Of a DNA stretch of 64,000 nucleotides, positions 19,197-28,461 are shown one piece after another. Below the pieces are notes generated by a model. It was not told the DNA's origin, searched no databases, and saw nothing but the letters and a program-made list of their open reading frames with translations. Both the position numbers and the translations under genes were made by a program. The number at the start of each line of letters is the position of its first letter. The first letter of the stretch is position 1. This DNA comes from Rippkaea orientalis PCC 8801 (GTDB lineage: Bacteria; Cyanobacteriota; Cyanobacteriia; Cyanobacteriales; Microcystaceae): assembly GCF_000021805.1 (NCBI RefSeq), contig NC_011726.1:2574097-2638096 (forward strand), written 5' to 3'.

Positions 19197-21395
19197 ATGA
19201 CAGTTGCTAGCGCAATTCCCACTTTTTGTCAAGGTATTCAGTATTTTGGTAATAATTTACCTAACTTTGAGCAATACGCTACAGAAGCAGCCATAAAACC
19301 TGGACATACCGCTATTAGTTACCCCAATGACCCTAACGCTGTTTATCAGACCCTTTTAGCAGCCGATGCACTGCGATACTTAACCCTACAAACTACTGCC
19401 ACCAAAGCATCGGGACACCCTGGAGGGTTTGCCAGTATCGCTGATGGTATTGCAGCTTTGGTGATGCTAGGCTACAAAAACATCTTGACGGAAGTGGGAC
19501 ACCATGCCCCAGGATTTTATAGTAATATGTTTCTCGATCGCTCCCTCGAAGACATGGGCATCTCTACAGTTCAACAGATGGGGGAACGGTTTCGCGAGAT
19601 GCACGGACTTTTAGGCCACCTTTCGGGGCAAATTCCAGGGTTATTGAACCCAGCAGGTCCTCTCGGACAGGGACAGCATTTTGCCATGGCCGGGGCTAAA
19701 CTGCATCCAGGGGTATTATTTCCCGTGACCATTGGGGATGGAGGGTTAGGGGAACCCTACATTATGAGCAGTTTCGCTCATTTTAACACAGCTTACCCGA
19801 CTGTGACCAATTTCCTGCCGATTTTGGTTTGGAATGGCTATTCCCAAGAACACCACAGTATGGTGTCTACTAAAACGAATGAGGAGATGATTCATTATTG
19901 GCAAGGAAATGGCTTCCAAGAAGTTATTTTAGTCAATGCTAAAGACTTTGATGATACGAACCAACCAGGGGAATATGTAGACAGTACCCAATTTTCTTTA
20001 GCCAAAAGGTTAGCCTTTACCCAAGCGATTTTAGAGGCAACAGATAAGGCTGCAAAATCTGCTTTAGGGGGTAAATTAACCGTTCTTATTGTTAAACAAC
20101 TCAAGGGTGCTGGAGTCCACAAACGGGGTGCACAGGCACATAATTTATATCCTGGGGATACCCTAGAAAAAGATTATATTATTAGTGCACTAACAGAACG
20201 TGCTTTGTCTCCTGAAGCGTGGGCATTAGTTCGGACAAATTTTGAACGGTCTGCCGGAGGACCTGCCTCCCATCATGTCGTCACAGAAAAGGAATTACCC
20301 TTACCTGAATTGGGGCAATTACCCTTAACTGAATTTGAAATCCATGGAGAGAAAAAAGTAGCCACAACTGCCATGGGTGAGTTAGTCGTTCATGTGGGAA
20401 AAAATGATCCTAATTTTGTTATTACTAATGCCGATGGTAACGCAGCATCCGGTATTAATAACATCAATATTGGCTTAAAAATTGTCCATCCTACTGTTGA
20501 TGAAGTCTATTTTCAAGAACCAGGAGGACAGGTTTATGAACCCTTAAGTGAAGATGCTTGTGCAGGGTTAGCCGTAGGGTTAGCCTTATTCGGTGCACGG
20601 ACATTATGGTGTTCCTATGAGTCCTTTGCAATTAATGGTTTACCTATCTGGCAAACCGTCACCCAAGCGATGGCAGAATTGCGCCGTCCCACTCCTTCTA
20701 CTATTACTTTATTTACCGCAGGGGCACTCGAACAAGGACGAAATGGATGGACCCATCAACGACCTGAAATTGAAAATTATTTCGCTGCTATGATGCGAAA
20801 TGGTAACATTTTTCCTCTATTCCCTTGCGATGCTAATAGTATTCAAGCTTGTTATGAATGGGCACTACAAACCAAGAATAAAGGGATAACTATTACGGCT
20901 AGTAAATCGCCTTTACCTGTTCGGACAACCTTAAAACAAACTCGTCAAGCTTTGCAGGATGGAGGAGTTATTTTACATAACAGTGAAGGCAAGAAAAAAG
21001 TTGTTTTTGCTGTTATTGGAGATATGACCTTAATTCCCGTTTTTGATGCTGCTATTCACCTAGAAGATGAAGGAATTGGGGTAAAAATTGTTTCTGTAAT
21101 TAACCCCCGTCGGTTGTACCGTCCCCATGATGTTGCTTGGGAAACCTGCACCGAAAAAGATAGTCATTTCTTAGATGATGAAGGGTTTGAAAACCTGTTT
21201 GGAGGTGATGCGTTAATTGGGGTAACGGGAGGTACTTCTGCTATGTTAGAACCGATTATGTTACGCAGTAATTCTAAACGGGATACCTTCGCTTGGAAGC
21301 GCGGCGAAACGACCGCAAGCGCAGGAGAAATTATGGCTTTTAATGGTTTAACGGCGGAAGCTTTAAGTAAGCGTGCAGTTGAATTATTGAGTTAG
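19197..21395 (+). CDS. ThDP-dependent phosphoketolase/transketolase-like enzyme
   Basis: A 732-residue thiamine-diphosphate enzyme. KASGHPGG at 70-77 resembles the substrate/cofactor loop of transketolases. GDG at 180-182 with N213 forms the ThDP-Mg motif GDG...N. The second half resembles phosphoketolase (YESFAINGLPIW, then RNGWTHQ). It lacks the canonical phosphoketolase opening (HGFWRAANYL), so it is not the usual Xfp. I believe it belongs to the Sll0529-type group described as a second phosphoketolase in Synechocystis, recalled from memory. If so, it would cleave xylulose 5-phosphate or fructose 6-phosphate to acetyl phosphate. Substrate is an inference. Confidence 0.75.
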   Translation: MTVASAIPTFCQGIQYFGNNLPNFEQYATEAAIKPGHTAISYPNDPNAVYQTLLAADALRYLTLQTTATKASGHPGGFASIADGIAALVMLGYKNILTEVGHHAPGFYSNMFLDRSLEDMGISTVQQMGERFREMHGLLGHLSGQIPGLLNPAGPLGQGQHFAMAGAKLHPGVLFPVTIGDGGLGEPYIMSSFAHFNTAYPTVTNFLPILVWNGYSQEHHSMVSTKTNEEMIHYWQGNGFQEVILVNAKDFDDTNQPGEYVDSTQFSLAKRLAFTQAILEATDKAAKSALGGKLTVLIVKQLKGAGVHKRGAQAHNLYPGDTLEKDYIISALTERALSPEAWALVRTNFERSAGGPASHHVVTEKELPLPELGQLPLTEFEIHGEKKVATTAMGELVVHVGKNDPNFVITNADGNAASGINNINIGLKIVHPTVDEVYFQEPGGQVYEPLSEDACAGLAVGLALFGARTLWCSYESFAINGLPIWQTVTQAMAELRRPTPSTITLFTAGALEQGRNGWTHQRPEIENYFAAMMRNGNIFPLFPCDANSIQACYEWALQTKNKGITITASKSPLPVRTTLKQTRQALQDGGVILHNSEGKKKVVFAVIGDMTLIPVFDAAIHLEDEGIGVKIVSVINPRRLYRPHDVAWETCTEKDSHFLDDEGFENLFGGDALIGVTGGTSAMLEPIMLRSNSKRDTFAWKRGETTASAGEIMAFNGLTAEALSKRAVELLS

Positions 21396-21405
21396 GATTA
21401 AACTT

Positions 21406-21426
21406 GTAGGGTGGGCAATGCCCACC
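21406..21426. repeat. interspersed palindrome, family B copy 1
   Basis: GTAGG followed by the palindromic core GGTGGGCAATGCCCACC (arms GGTGGGCA, centre AT-rich). The identical 21-bp sequence occurs at 32953 (inverted) and 39384, and a diverged copy at 54610. It sits right after the ThDP-enzyme stop and may contribute to mRNA 3' structure. Confidence 0.9.
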
Positions 21427-21473
21427 TTAAATTAAGCCTTTATAATAATAGAAAAATACTAACTAATAAAAAA

Positions 21474-22193
21474 ATGCTTTTTAATCATGATATCCAATTA
21501 CCTCCAAGAAGAGTTCAATTACCTCAATACGGGGAAACAATAGAAAATAAAGGTAAAAAATATTCGATAGGTAAACAAATTGGTTCTGGTAATTTCGGAA
21601 AAGTTTTTGAGTGTTCTGATGATTGGGGCAATGAACTTGTTGCCAAAATTATTATGCCTCAGAAGAGAAGTTATAAAGAAGTACAACAAGAGTGGAAAGA
21701 AGAACTTAAAAAATTACTAACTTTTCGACATCCTAATATTACCTATATCTATGATGCTTTTGAATACAAAGACACTTGTTACTTGATTATTGAATATTGC
21801 GATTATACACTCCAAGATATTTTCAAGAATTGTGATCAAGAATTGCGTGAATCATTAATACCATACATCGCAAAAGATCTATTACAAGGAATAGATTTTA
21901 TTCATAGTATCGATTATGTTCATAAAGATATCCATCCTGGTCATGTATTTGTTCGCATAACCAAGAGTCAGTCAACAGAAGAAAATACGCATTTTATCTG
22001 TAAAATTGGAGATTTAGGAATTAGTAATTTAGAAAATAATATTGATCAATTCAATACTATATTAGCTCAATGGATGTTACCCCCAGAGTTTTTAAATTCT
22101 CAAAAATTTGGCTCAATTAATAGACAGGTTGATATTTATCACACAGGGTTACTTTTACTAAGTTTGCTATTAGGCACTACCCGAAAAGTTTAA
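21474..22193 (+). CDS. serine/threonine protein kinase, C-terminally truncated
   Basis: From the ATG at 21474 the protein has 239 residues. Kinase landmarks: glycine loop GSGNFGKV (37-44), K58 of the VAxK motif, catalytic loop HKDIHPGH (150-157), GDLG (179-182) and a PPE (203-205) at the APE position. D152 and D180 are kept, but the usual Lys after HRD is H154 and the usual Asn is H157; DFG is DLG. The fold stops in helix F/G (DIYHTGLLLLSLLLGT), with roughly the last 60-80 residues missing. The stop codon is followed at once by palindrome family A (22194). The frame opens upstream at a GTG inside palindrome family B, which I reject. Activity is doubtful; it may be a pseudokinase or remnant. 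Confidence 0.75.
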   Translation: MLFNHDIQLPPRRVQLPQYGETIENKGKKYSIGKQIGSGNFGKVFECSDDWGNELVAKIIMPQKRSYKEVQQEWKEELKKLLTFRHPNITYIYDAFEYKDTCYLIIEYCDYTLQDIFKNCDQELRESLIPYIAKDLLQGIDFIHSIDYVHKDIHPGHVFVRITKSQSTEENTHFICKIGDLGISNLENNIDQFNTILAQWMLPPEFLNSQKFGSINRQVDIYHTGLLLLSLLLGTTRKV

Positions 22194-22221
22194 GTAGGGG
22201 TCAACGGCCGTTGACCCCTAC
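22194..22221. repeat. 28-bp interspersed palindrome, family A copy 2
   Basis: A perfect palindrome with half-site GTAGGGGTCAACGG. It starts on the base after the kinase stop codon. The same 28 bp occur at 40355. Confidence 0.95.
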
Positions 22222-22316
22222 ATGACAAGGTTTGAGGGATAACGAATATCCTAACCAAAATGCGTAGTGCTATAACTTTCCCGCAAGATGACAAATAATG
22301 TGCCATTCTACACTAA

Positions 22317-22389
22317 CGAGTACGGAGGGATTTGAACCCCCGACACCCAGGACCGGAACCTGGTGCTCTATCCACTGAGCTACGCACCC
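22317..22389 (-). tRNA. tRNA-Arg (anticodon CCG)
   Basis: The reverse complement folds into a full cloverleaf of 73 nt. The acceptor stem is GGGTGCG with CGTACTC (two G-U pairs), the anticodon stem is CCAGG/CCTGG with a seven-base loop TTCCGGT giving anticodon CCG, and the T arm has the GGTTCAAATCC block. Discriminator base is G and CCA is not encoded. It reads CGG codons. The gene is between the truncated kinase and the pentapeptide protein. Confidence 0.95.
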
Positions 22390-22442
22390 ATACTCCTTAC
22401 CTAGCATAACATGATTTATTGTCCCTTGATCATGATTTTGTG

Positions 22443-23558
22443 TTAAGGATTATGGACAAAAATTGCACCGCGTTCGCGTAAACTCTGCTCTAATTCTGGG
22501 GTCATGCCTGGATTTTCGCCGAATTTTGCGTTTTTAACGGTTGCTCCGCTTAAATTAGTGTCAATTAAGTTAGCTTCCCTTAAGTTAGCTTCCGTTAGAT
22601 TCGCCCCAATGAGGTTAGCAACGGCTAAACTCGCGCGATGAAAATCCGCTTTCACTAATTGAGCATTGCCTAAATAAGCCCCACTTAAGTCGGCTCCACT
22701 GAATTTACAATAGTTTAGGATAGCCTCGCTTAACTCTGCATCGGTCAAATTCGCTCCTCGAAAATTGGTTTGAGTCAGATTCGCTCCACTTAACTCCACT
22801 GCGCTTAATTCAGCCGCTAAAAAATTGCCTCCTGCTAGGTCTGTTAAAGGGTTAAAATGCGCTAATTTGATCAATTCAGCTAAATTATGGGTATTGGCAG
22901 CGTAAAGCTGTTCAATGCGTTGATGCAGTTGAGCTAATTCATGGGAGTCAAGTTCTTGGCTAGGATAGTCTTCTAGGGTTGCCTGATGAGTCCCCTTATT
23001 AGAGCTAAAAACTAAACGGCACAAATGGGAAGATAAGCGATTTTTATACAAAAATTGGGCTAATACCCGTTCTAATATCGCGTGTTGGTTGGGGTGAATA
23101 TCGTGCCGCCATAACCCTTCTGCATTGGTAATAGAAAGGTTTTGAGGAGTGACTTTTAAGGTGACTGTTAGATATAATGGCTCAGTTTGAGGTTGAATAA
23201 TGGCGAAAGGAACAGTAATATTATCGATTTTTAGGATAGATGCCCCAGTTTTTGGGGTTAATTCCCAACTTGGATTGACAGACGACTGGGTTTGAAGTTG
23301 TGCCCAATCTTCTAGTAAGGGTTCAGGATAGATTATTTCTCCATTTTCCAGTTCAAGTGATAGTATACCCCCCTTTAAACCGAATTTCAGATGACCATTG
23401 AGGAGGTCTTTTTCCTGTTCGTTGAAGTGTCCCTGTAACTGAAGCATTATCTGGCCCGATGAGGATTGACTCCCCATGGTGTCTAATTTGAGGGAAACAC
23501 AGTTAGGATAGGGGTTATGGAAGGTGACAAGATGAAGAACAGGCGAATAGTCTGACAT
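22443..23558 (-). CDS. pentapeptide-repeat protein with a unique N-terminal domain
   Basis: 371 residues. The first ~220 are a beta-rich region without a family I recognise. A linker helix rich in Leu and His follows (LAQLHQRIEQLYAANTHNL). From about residue 245 to 350 there are some twenty A(D/N)LxX pentapeptides (LSGANLTQTNFRGANLTDAEL and so on), which build a right-handed quadrilateral beta helix. The protein has no signal peptide and is probably cytoplasmic. It starts 38 bp from the opposite-strand methyltransferase remnant. Function is unknown; such repeats usually serve as protein-binding scaffolds. Confidence 0.85.
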   Translation of the reverse strand: MSDYSPVLHLVTFHNPYPNCVSLKLDTMGSQSSSGQIMLQLQGHFNEQEKDLLNGHLKFGLKGGILSLELENGEIIYPEPLLEDWAQLQTQSSVNPSWELTPKTGASILKIDNITVPFAIIQPQTEPLYLTVTLKVTPQNLSITNAEGLWRHDIHPNQHAILERVLAQFLYKNRLSSHLCRLVFSSNKGTHQATLEDYPSQELDSHELAQLHQRIEQLYAANTHNLAELIKLAHFNPLTDLAGGNFLAAELSAVELSGANLTQTNFRGANLTDAELSEAILNYCKFSGADLSGAYLGNAQLVKADFHRASLAVANLIGANLTEANLREANLIDTNLSGATVKNAKFGENPGMTPELEQSLRERGAIFVHNP

Positions 23559-23635
23559 AGTTGACGGGGGGCATATTCTCTTAAAATCATATCATTTTGA
23601 TAATAAACATAGACCCCATTGCTAAAAACGACTCA

Positions 23636-24638
23636 ATGATGTCAACCATAAGTCTCAATGCGACCAATTTTATTTTTGATATGAAAGCGATTAGTCTTTT
23701 TTCGGGTGGTGGAATTGGCGATTTAGCCTTGGGTCAGGCTGGCTTTAAGGTTGTTGTTGCCAATGAGATCCTCGAAGATCGAGCCGAAGTCTTTAGGTAT
23801 AACTATCCTGATACTAACATGATTATCGGCCAAATTATAAAGAATATTTCTGAAATTTTAGATACGACCAATAAAATTCTCAAGTGAAATACCCTTGATA
23901 TTGTTTTTGCAACTCCTTCGTGTCAGGGAATGTCAAAAAATGGCAGAGGAAAGCTTTTAAATCTTATTCGGAACGAATATAGAGATGCCGTAGATCAAAG
24001 AAACTTATTGATCATTCCAACAGTTGAAATATTCAGAAAAAGTGGATCTCATACGTTAGTCATTGAAAATGTTCCTGAAATGGAAAATACTCTCATACCT
24101 GATCCATCAGTTCAATGGGAGTTTATTAGTATAATTGACTATATTAAGAAAACTATTGGACTCAGTTTTTCAAGCCCATAGTGGTTTTCAAGATAATCTT
24201 ACCCATAACTCTAAGAAAGATGAAAAAGGAATCAATAAAGCTAGTTTAGAAACGCCAATCTTTTGTGTCAAATGTGGTGCATTGCTTCCGCGTCCTTGGG
24301 TTAAAGATAGCAATGGATATCGTTTGATGAAAGGCTATAAAAGTACATACAAGAGAATGAGTTGGGACTCCCCTGCTAGTACTCTTACACGCAATTTATC
24401 CTATACTTGTAGTGATAAAAAACTGCATTCTTCTCAAAATAGGGTATTATCATTGTACGAAGCGATGAAACTTCATACAATATCAAATTATCATTTTTGC
24501 TGGAGACGTGCTGATGGAAAAAAAGTCAGTGATAAATTAATTCGAGAAATAATAGGTGAAAGTATTCCTCCCGCAGGATTAGAAAAAATATTTGAATTTC
24601 TTGTCAATTTATTAGAGAACACTCGACCCGACTCTTAA
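23636..24638 (+). pseudogene. C5-cytosine DNA methyltransferase, broken
   Basis: Motif I (AISLFSGGGIGDLALGQAG), motif IV (ATPSCQGMS), motif VI (IENVPEMEN) and the C-terminal motifs IX/X (NRVLSLYEAMKLHTI and ESIPPAGLEKIFEFL) identify a C5 methyltransferase. An in-frame TGA at 23885-23887 cuts between motifs I and IV. Near 24150-24180 the frame changes and the region for motif VIII and much of the target-recognition domain appears deleted. The downstream frame keeps an interesting Cys pair (CVKCG) before motif IX. No restriction gene is adjacent. The start could be 23636, 23639 or 23681. The gene cannot give a working enzyme. Confidence 0.85.
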
Positions 24639-24643
24639 AAATA

Positions 24644-25555
24644 ATGTCCCCTAACTCCTTAATCCTAAACAATAATCCCCAAAACAATCTTTGGTCAAAA
24701 GCGTGGCGAAGATTTAGGCGCGATCGCCTTGCTTTATTGGGACTAACTATTCTAACAATAATTATTGTAGCCATTCTCATTGGACCTATATTGTATCGAG
24801 TTCCTATTGATGCCATTGATTTTGCTCAATCTTCTGCTCCCCCCAGTTGGCAACATCCCTTTGGAACGAATGCACTGGGACAGGATCAACTATCTAGGGT
24901 GCTCTTTGGGGGACGCATCTCCTTAACGGTGGGAATAGCAGCGATGGGGGTAGCCATTTTTTTAGGAACCGCTATTGGTGCGATCGCGGGATTTTATGGG
25001 GGGATCATCGATAGTTTATTAATGCGGTTAACGGATTTATTCCTATCTTTGCCTCAGTTACCCCTATTATTGTTAATTGTCTATTTATTTCGGGATACCC
25101 TTAAAACCGTTGCCGGACCTGAATTGGGGATTTTTATCCTCGTTGTTGTGGTTATTGGGGGACTCAATTGGATGTCCGTGGCTAGATTAGTCCGGGGAAA
25201 TGTTTTAAAATTGCGCGAAATGGAATTTATGAGTGCAGCCACTGCCCTAGGAGCGAGTCCCCGTCGCTTAATCTTAATCCATCTTTTACCCAATGTTCTC
25301 AGTGTCATTATTGTTGCAGCTACCCTCGCGGTAGGCAATGGGATTATTACTGAATCTACCCTAAGTTTTTTGGGGTTAGGATTTCCCCCCGATGTGCCAA
25401 CTTGGGGACAAATGCTCTTTCAAGCCAAAGATTATCTAACTTCTGCCCCACACATGGCATTATTTCCAGGGTTAGCGATTTTTTTGACGGTTTTGAGTAT
25501 CAATTATCTCGGAGATGGGTTACGCGATGCGCTTGATCCCAAAACCTACAATTAG
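24644..25555 (+). CDS. oligopeptide/dipeptide-type ABC transporter permease (DppC/OppC-like)
   Basis: 303 residues with an N-terminal cytoplasmic stretch, one membrane segment and a five-helix binding-protein-dependent permease domain. The signature loop AATALGASPRRLILIHLLPN contacts the ATPase. The terminal part (ESTLSFLGLGFPPDVPTWGQML) is diagnostic for the OppC/DppC/NikC branch. The import substrate (peptide, nickel or other) cannot be told. No partner permease, ATPase or binding protein is adjacent, so the rest must be encoded elsewhere, as is usual in cyanobacteria. It starts 6 bp after the methyltransferase remnant, which probably does not matter for expression. Confidence 0.9.
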   Translation: MSPNSLILNNNPQNNLWSKAWRRFRRDRLALLGLTILTIIIVAILIGPILYRVPIDAIDFAQSSAPPSWQHPFGTNALGQDQLSRVLFGGRISLTVGIAAMGVAIFLGTAIGAIAGFYGGIIDSLLMRLTDLFLSLPQLPLLLLIVYLFRDTLKTVAGPELGIFILVVVVIGGLNWMSVARLVRGNVLKLREMEFMSAATALGASPRRLILIHLLPNVLSVIIVAATLAVGNGIITESTLSFLGLGFPPDVPTWGQMLFQAKDYLTSAPHMALFPGLAIFLTVLSINYLGDGLRDALDPKTYN

Positions 25556-25634
25556 GCTCTAAACTAGAGAACAATCTTGTTAAAATTTCTCTGACAATAG
25601 AACTCAATTATTAATTTTTCCTTTAAAAAAATCT

Positions 25635-26771
25635 ATGACATCACCCTCTGTAACCGTTCCATTTGTAGACCTCAGTCTACAACATCGACCCATAGAAACC
25701 GCCATAAATCAAGCCATACAAACGGTAATTCAACGAGGGGATTTTGTCCTCGGAGAAGCCGTAAAATCCTTTGAAACGGCTTTTTCTCAAGCGTGTGGCG
25801 TTAATTATGGAGTGGGGGTTGCTTCGGGAACCGATGCAATTACCTTAGGGTTGAAAGCGTGCGGTATCGGTCACGGTGATGAGGTGCTGGTTCCGGCCAA
25901 TACCTTTATTGCTACGGTTATTGGAGTGATTCACAGTGGAGCCACGCCTATTTTAGTCGATTGTGACCCCCAAACGGCATTAATTGACTTAAATAGGGCA
26001 GCAAAAGCCATTACCCCCAAAACAAAAGCCATTGTTCCTGTTCATCTGTACGGACAAATGGTGTCTCCTAGAGAGTTATTAGACTTTGCCCAAGCCTACG
26101 ATATCTTGATTTTTGAGGATGCAGCCCAAGCCCATTTAGCCGAACGAGACGGGTATCGCGCGGGTTCGGTAGGTAAAGCCGCTGCTTTTAGCTTCTATCC
26201 CAGTAAGAATTTAGGAGCTTTTGGCAATGGGGGGATGGTGGTGACTTCCGATGAAGAAATCGCTCAAACTGTTAGAACCCTACGCAATTACGGAGCTCCG
26301 AGTAAATATTATCATACCGAAGCGGGAACCAATAGTCGTCTTGATACCATACAAGCTGCTATTTTAGGGGTTAAGTTACCCCATTTGCAACAATGGAATC
26401 AACAGCGTAATCAAGCTGCCAAAACCTATGATCACCTGTTAGAATCTTTAGGAGAAAAGGGGATTATTCCCTTAGAAAATCAGAGCGATCTCGGCCATGT
26501 TTATCACCTTTATGTGATCCAAATTCTTGAAACTTTTCCCTTGACTCGTGAAGCAGTCCAAGACTATCTAAAAGAGCGAGGGATTCAATCAGGGATTCAC
26601 TATCCGATTCCTTGTCATTTACAACCCGCTTATAAAAGCTTAGGCTATAACTTGGGAGATTTTCCTAACGCAGAAAAGCTTTGTCAAACTATTTTATCTT
26701 TCCCTATGTATCCTGGTTTAAATCAACAACAGATCGAGGAGGTAGTAGAACAATTAGCATTAATTAAATAA
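25635..26771 (+). CDS. DegT/DnrJ/EryC1/StrS family PLP aminotransferase
   Basis: 378 residues. The PLP-binding lysine is in FSFYPSKNLGAFGNGG, and the aldimine-region motifs (FEDAAQAH with the Asp that contacts the pyridine nitrogen, and ASGTDAITLGLKACGIGHGDEV near 60-80) are intact. Enzymes of this family transaminate keto-sugars of nucleotide sugars for polysaccharide or lipopolysaccharide. It directly precedes the cyanoexosortase/EPS export genes (55 bp to crtA), which supports a role in making an amino sugar for the exported polymer. The sugar is not predictable. Confidence 0.88.
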   Translation: MTSPSVTVPFVDLSLQHRPIETAINQAIQTVIQRGDFVLGEAVKSFETAFSQACGVNYGVGVASGTDAITLGLKACGIGHGDEVLVPANTFIATVIGVIHSGATPILVDCDPQTALIDLNRAAKAITPKTKAIVPVHLYGQMVSPRELLDFAQAYDILIFEDAAQAHLAERDGYRAGSVGKAAAFSFYPSKNLGAFGNGGMVVTSDEEIAQTVRTLRNYGAPSKYYHTEAGTNSRLDTIQAAILGVKLPHLQQWNQQRNQAAKTYDHLLESLGEKGIIPLENQSDLGHVYHLYVIQILETFPLTREAVQDYLKERGIQSGIHYPIPCHLQPAYKSLGYNLGDFPNAEKLCQTILSFPMYPGLNQQQIEEVVEQLALIK

Positions 26772-26826
26772 TGGTTTTTTACAAAGTTTTTGGTCATTTA
26801 CTTTAACAATTCTGGGTTTATTAATA

Positions 26827-27735
26827 ATGCAAGCTGTTGAGAAACTACCCTCATTTATTGAACGCAACTTGGGCAATTGTTTAATTGCTGTATTACTTGG
26901 CATTATCTACGGACCGATTCTAATCCATTGGTATGATGGATGGCTAAATAAAAGCATTAGCATTGAACACGAATACTTTAGCCATGGAATCCTAGGTTTA
27001 CCCTATGCAGCCTATATTATCTTTCATGAAAATCGTCAAAAATGGCGACAACTTGATAACAAAAGCCACCCCCTAGGAGGGTTTTTATTATTAATAGGAA
27101 TTGCCTTTTATATCAATGGTTCCATCGAATTAGCCAATCTATCATTTCCCATTATATTAGGGGGAATTTTCCTCTGGCTCAAGGGAATGCCTGGATTAAA
27201 ACTCAATGGGTTTCCCTTGTTATTGATCTTTTTAGCTACCCCTAATTCTATTCCCTATTTGTTAACCCCTTACACCTTACCGCTACAAACCTTTATTGCT
27301 AACGTTGCCGGATTTATTTTAATGCAATTAGGACTTGATGTTAGGGTGGATCAAATTTACCTAGCCGTCAATGATCGGTTTGTAGAAGTAGCTCCCTATT
27401 GTGCTGGATTAAAAATGATGTTTACCAGTCTTTATGTGAGTTTATTATTATTGCACTGGAGTGGCAATTTGACAAATCGCAAAAGAATTATTACTTTATT
27501 AAGTGGTGCTGTCATTATTAGTATTGCAGCTAATATTGTTCGCAATACCTTACTGTCTTTATTTCATGGCTATGGCAATGATAAAGCTTTCGCCAGTCTC
27601 CATGAAGGAACGGGAGGAGATCTTTATTCTGTCCTCATGTTAGTCATAATAGTAGCTCTTAATTGGAGCTTAGATAAAATGGAAATTCAACAAAAGGAAC
27701 TCATCGAGTTAGAGGGAGAAAATCCCGATGAATAG
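26827..27735 (+). CDS. crtA: cyanoexosortase A
   Basis: A membrane protein of 302 residues with about eight hydrophobic helices. The exosortase/archaeosortase catalytic residues are in place: C192 in APYCAGLKMMFT, R239 in NIVRNTLL and H259 in SLHEGTGGD. Exosortases are transpeptidase-like enzymes that cut PEP-CTERM tails and are thought to link proteins to a cell-surface or exopolysaccharide anchor. The gene overlaps the next one by 8 bp, and the next one is the partner protein that marks the A-type cyanobacterial system. Candidate substrates in the window are at 3945 and 15465. Confidence 0.9.
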   Translation: MQAVEKLPSFIERNLGNCLIAVLLGIIYGPILIHWYDGWLNKSISIEHEYFSHGILGLPYAAYIIFHENRQKWRQLDNKSHPLGGFLLLIGIAFYINGSIELANLSFPIILGGIFLWLKGMPGLKLNGFPLLLIFLATPNSIPYLLTPYTLPLQTFIANVAGFILMQLGLDVRVDQIYLAVNDRFVEVAPYCAGLKMMFTSLYVSLLLLHWSGNLTNRKRIITLLSGAVIISIAANIVRNTLLSLFHGYGNDKAFASLHEGTGGDLYSVLMLVIIVALNWSLDKMEIQQKELIELEGENPDE

Positions 27736-28447
27736 TCTTAAATCTAGAGTTGGCTTAACAATGGCTTTATCCAAGGGAAAAAAGAAAATTTCTCTAGCAC
27801 AAATTATTATTGTTTTCCTCTTGAGTGTGGCCATTGCGATGGCAGCCATACCCGGCTATTTAACCGGAAAATGGACTTGGGCGGATTTACCTCCTGTAGC
27901 TGGAATTCAACAGTTAGCCAAGCTAAAAACAACGGGTTTATCCTTACCTGGATGGACAACCATTGCTCAGAAAAAAATCAGAATTGGGGGTAACGACTGG
28001 TCTATACAACTGATTGAAAAACCCGGTCAAGATCCCATTACCTTAATGCTCATGCCCCAAAATTACTACAAAAACCATCCTAATGTGGAATGGACAGATA
28101 TTCAGGGTATAGAGAAATGGAAAACCGATTCCCACAAAGTCTTAACCTTCACAACGCCAGAAGGCTCATCCAATCAAGTCAAAGCTCAATTTTTTCGAGG
28201 ATGGAACAAACAAACCGTTGCCGTCGTTCAATGGTACGCTTGGACTCAAGGAGGACACTTTGCTTCCCATCGTTGGTTTTGGCAAGATCAGATAGCTCAA
28301 CTACATCGTCAACGAGTGCCCTGGATAGCAGTGTGTCTACAAATTCCTGTTGAACCTCTGAGTAATGTCAAGGAAATAGAAGAATTAGCGAAATCCTTGG
28401 CTCAAACAGTTCAAACTACCCTAGATAAACAAATTTTTTCCCTGTAA
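27728..28447 (+). CDS. cyanoexosortase A system-associated protein
   Basis: 239 residues with one N-terminal membrane helix (IIIVFLLSVAIAMAAIPGYL) and an extracytoplasmic domain containing repeated W/Q motifs (GWNKQTVAVVQWYAWTQGGHF, HRWFWQDQIAQLHRQRVPW). The location directly behind crtA with an 8-bp overlap and this sequence layout match the partner protein found with cyanoexosortase A. It resembles the EpsI-like domain partners of other exosortases. A start at the second methionine (MALSKGKKK, 27761) is equally possible and would remove the overlap. Biochemical role is unknown. Confidence 0.8.
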   Translation: MNSLKSRVGLTMALSKGKKKISLAQIIIVFLLSVAIAMAAIPGYLTGKWTWADLPPVAGIQQLAKLKTTGLSLPGWTTIAQKKIRIGGNDWSIQLIEKPGQDPITLMLMPQNYYKNHPNVEWTDIQGIEKWKTDSHKVLTFTTPEGSSNQVKAQFFRGWNKQTVAVVQWYAWTQGGHFASHRWFWQDQIAQLHRQRVPWIAVCLQIPVEPLSNVKEIEELAKSLAQTVQTTLDKQIFSL

Positions 28448-28461
28448 CAATTAAGAAGACT

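Noticed and set aside
21411-21473. GTG start for the kinase inside palindrome family B
   Set aside because: The first 21 codons are made from the dispersed repeat and spacer; the ATG at 21474 is a better start.
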